A stretch of DNA of 44,099 nucleotides, taken from assembly GCA_021786375.1 (NCBI GenBank), contig JAJYNL010000064.1, positions 1-44,099 of the forward strand, in the 5' to 3' direction. The notes below the pieces were generated by a model. That model was not told the DNA's origin. It was given only the letters and a program-made list of their open reading frames with translations, and ran no database searches. Positions within the stretch are counted from its first letter, which is position 1. Each line of letters starts with the position of its first letter. The translations under genes and the position numbers were made by a program. Shown here piece by piece: positions 42,575 through 44,099 of this stretch. The stretch comes from Actinomycetes bacterium (GTDB lineage: Bacteria; Actinomycetota; Acidimicrobiia; Acidimicrobiales; Acidimicrobiaceae).

Positions 42575-43711
42575 ATGACCTTCTTGAGAGGCCGTGCATG
42601 GTGGTCCGTTTTGGCACTTGGGGGTGCCTCGCTCTCCCTGGGCGTGCAGCCAGGCTCGCTTCGGCAACTGCACGCCGAGGTGTCGGCACGCACGGGACAC
42701 AGCTCCCCTGGAGCCACCAATGCTCGGAAGAGCGCGCACCGGCATTTGGCCCATCGTACGACTGAACGCCGGCCGAGTTCAGCGGCCCATCCAGGGGCTC
42801 CCCATCCGACAATTTCCCCATCGGCGCATGCGCGGACTTTGCATCATGCTCGCACCATGCCGTCGCCGGCAACGGGACCTTCAGGGGCTCAGGCTCCCTA
42901 CACCAACCCACCTATGGCCAGGGCAGCGACAACCCCCGAGCCCGTTGGGCCATCTGCGCCATCCGCCGAGGTCGGGCCCCTTTCCACCCACTGGATCATT
43001 GCCGCGTCGGCCCTTCAGGATCTGATCAGCGCAGGAGGCGGGGTGATTGCCAGGTCGACCTTCGACAACCCGACGACGGTCATTCTTGGGACCTCACCCG
43101 CCATAGACACATGGAACTTCAACCGTGGCGCTTCCGTGAAGAGCCTGCCGCAGATGGAGGCAGCCACAACAGCAACACCGCGAGCGGAGACGGTCCTCTA
43201 TGACCCGGAGGCCTGGCCGTTCACCCCGACATCCGAACAGCTCGACCCGGTTGGGGCCTCTCGAACCGCCCAGGAGATTGCCACGAGCGCACACACGTCC
43301 TTGATCGCCGCACCGGCGCTCGACCTGATGAAGGTGCTCTATCCCGGGATGGCGGCCACGACCGCCTACATCTCCAAGGACATGCCCGGCCAGCTCGCCC
43401 GGTACTTATCCGCCCTCGATATTCAGGCCCAATCCCTGGAAGCAAGCCCCGCCAGCTACGCCCGCTTCGTGCGAGCCGCCGTAGCTGAAGCACGCGCGAT
43501 CAATCCCAGCGTGCGCATATACGCCGGCCTCTCGACCAACCCTGACGGGAAGACAGTCACCTCCCAAGAGCTCTACCAGGACATCCAGGCAACATCAGCG
43601 GACGTTTATGGTTACTGGCTAAACGTGCCATCAGGGGGCACGTACTGCCCCTCGTGCGGAACTCCCAAGCCGGAGATAGCCATCGATCTCCTCAGCGAGC
43701 TACGCAACTGA
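42575..43711 (+). CDS. Exported protein of the same unrecognised family (paralog 2)
   Basis: A 378-residue protein. Residues 1-36 look like a signal peptide or anchor (R-x-R then W-W-S-V-L-A-L-G-G-A-S-L-S-L). Residues about 37-130 are a low-complexity Pro/Ala/His/Ser/Thr linker, as used to cross a cell wall. The folded part carries D210-P-E212-A-W214-P-F-T-P218, E221-Q-L-D-P225, L-I-A-A-P (243-247), I-Q-A-Q-S-L-E (283-289), G-L-S-T-N-P (318-323), G-Y-W-L-N-V-P (346-352) and C358-P-S-C361. First motif to the C-P-x-C pair spans 148 residues here and 149 in the paralog at 37359-38219. A hydrolase or binding protein for the polysaccharide made by the genes between them is a fair guess, not shown. 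GGAGGGAAG precedes the ATG. Confidence 0.75.
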   Translation: MTFLRGRAWWSVLALGGASLSLGVQPGSLRQLHAEVSARTGHSSPGATNARKSAHRHLAHRTTERRPSSAAHPGAPHPTISPSAHARTLHHARTMPSPATGPSGAQAPYTNPPMARAATTPEPVGPSAPSAEVGPLSTHWIIAASALQDLISAGGGVIARSTFDNPTTVILGTSPAIDTWNFNRGASVKSLPQMEAATTATPRAETVLYDPEAWPFTPTSEQLDPVGASRTAQEIATSAHTSLIAAPALDLMKVLYPGMAATTAYISKDMPGQLARYLSALDIQAQSLEASPASYARFVRAAVAEARAINPSVRIYAGLSTNPDGKTVTSQELYQDIQATSADVYGYWLNVPSGGTYCPSCGTPKPEIAIDLLSELRN

Positions 43712-43737
43712 GTCAGAGGATCGACGGCCGCAAACGC

Positions 43738-43755
43738 GAGGCGCCGTGGGCGCTC
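43738..43755. terminator. Hairpin between the convergent paralog 2 and hemL genes
   Basis: GAG(G)CGCC and GGCGCTC form a seven-pair stem with one bulged base and a 3-base loop, midway in the 61 bases between the two convergent stop codons. It could end transcription from both sides. Confidence 0.4.
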
Positions 43756-43772
43756 CCTACTGGGGCATCCGC

Positions 43773-44099
43773 CTAAGGGAGGGAAGACGCGAGCTCGGCG
43801 GCGGCTCCGCTGGCGATGTCTATCGTCCATTCGATGTCGTCCCAACTGTGGGCCAGCGACGGGAACATGACCTCGTAGGCGCCTGGGGCAAAAGCCACAC
43901 CCCTGCGAAGCATGGCATGGAAGAACTTCGAATACAGTCCGGCCGACGCCGCAGCCTGAGACTCCGCATAGCTCCTAACCGGCGTCTTGACGAAATAGAG
44001 GCCTACCAACGGGCCGAAGGTGGGTGCCGAAGCTTCGATGCCAACTGCCTCGAGCACCTTGACCAAGCCGTCCGCAAGAGCCTTCGCCCGACCCTCTAG
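43773..44099 (-). CDS. hemL: Glutamate-1-semialdehyde 2,1-aminomutase, C-terminal part (runs off the right edge)
   Basis: The last 108 codons are in the window; the frame stays open to the edge. The sequence matches the HemL C-terminal domain: G-L-V-G-L-Y-F-like strand (P-L-V-G-L-Y-F), Y-S-K-F-F-H-A-M-L-R-R-G-V-A-F-A-P-G-A-Y-E (split at the turn), F-P-S-L-A-H-S-W-D-D-I-E-W-T-I. HemL, a PLP enzyme, turns glutamate-1-semialdehyde into 5-aminolevulinate in the C5 route to heme and other tetrapyrroles. The active-site lysine lies outside the window. The paralogous Fe-S or omega-aminotransferases differ in this region, so the name is fairly safe. Confidence 0.88.
   Translation of the reverse strand, partial: LEGRAKALADGLVKVLEAVGIEASAPTFGPLVGLYFVKTPVRSYAESQAAASAGLYSKFFHAMLRRGVAFAPGAYEVMFPSLAHSWDDIEWTIDIASGAAAELASSLP

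Noticed and set aside
1-44099. CRISPR arrays, insertion sequences, integrase or att sites.
   Set aside because: No regularly spaced repeats, transposase or recombinase motifs, or flanking duplications were seen on either strand.

Overview
The window is a high-GC chromosomal segment from a motile, respiring bacterium, most likely an actinobacterium of the Acidimicrobiia type. The evidence is a Gram-positive-style flagellar operon (short flgD, flbD, no L- or P-ring genes), a complete 14-gene nuo operon ending in a divergently placed geranylgeranyl-reductase-family (menaquinone-reductase-like) gene, a hemL tail (C5 tetrapyrrole route), frequent TTG/GTG starts and GC-rich hairpins without U-tracts. 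The placement is an inference; no rRNA or other taxonomic marker is present.

Region 1 (1-13560, + strand) is a flagellar locus. It opens with the last 16 residues of a flagellin-like protein and a strong hairpin. A PilZ-domain c-di-GMP receptor follows, then flgB-flgC-fliE-fliF-fliG-fliH-fliI-fliJ, an unusual NlpC/P60 + lytic-transglycosylase fusion, fliK, flgD and flgE. A second block, flbD-motA-motB-fliL, sits behind a near-consensus sigma-28 promoter (11135-11161). The cluster stops at fliL: fliM/fliN and the export-gate genes are not here.

Region 2 (13550-20249) holds a DHA2-type MFS exporter and an Rrf2-family Fe-S-type regulator on the minus strand. The regulator has a promoter whose -35 box lies inside a palindrome (16126-16154). 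Divergent from it are a membrane diguanylate cyclase and a large PAS/GAF-like/degenerate-GGDEF/EAL protein. With the PilZ gene, these give c-di-GMP synthesis, breakdown and sensing around the motor genes.

Region 3 (20261-37154) is nuoA-N on the minus strand, tightly overlapped, with an N7-type cluster motif in NuoG. A large palindrome (35669-35698) lies between nuoA and the divergent geranylgeranyl/menaquinone-reductase-like gene.

Region 4 (37359-43711) is the least explained part. A two-gene operon (HlyD-like adaptor, then a processive GT2 synthase with an extra multi-TM N-terminal half) is bracketed by two paralogous exported proteins of a family I do not recognise. Both share a D-x-E-A-W-x-F-T-P motif, an I-Q-x-Q-S-L-E motif, G-x-S-T-N-P, G-x-W-L-N-V-P and a C-P-x-C tail, with almost identical spacing. 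I read this as a candidate cell-surface polysaccharide synthesis/export/processing system. About 800 bases between the adaptor and the second paralog hold no convincing gene but several hairpins, repeats and a perfect palindrome. The window ends in the C-terminal part of hemL on the minus strand.
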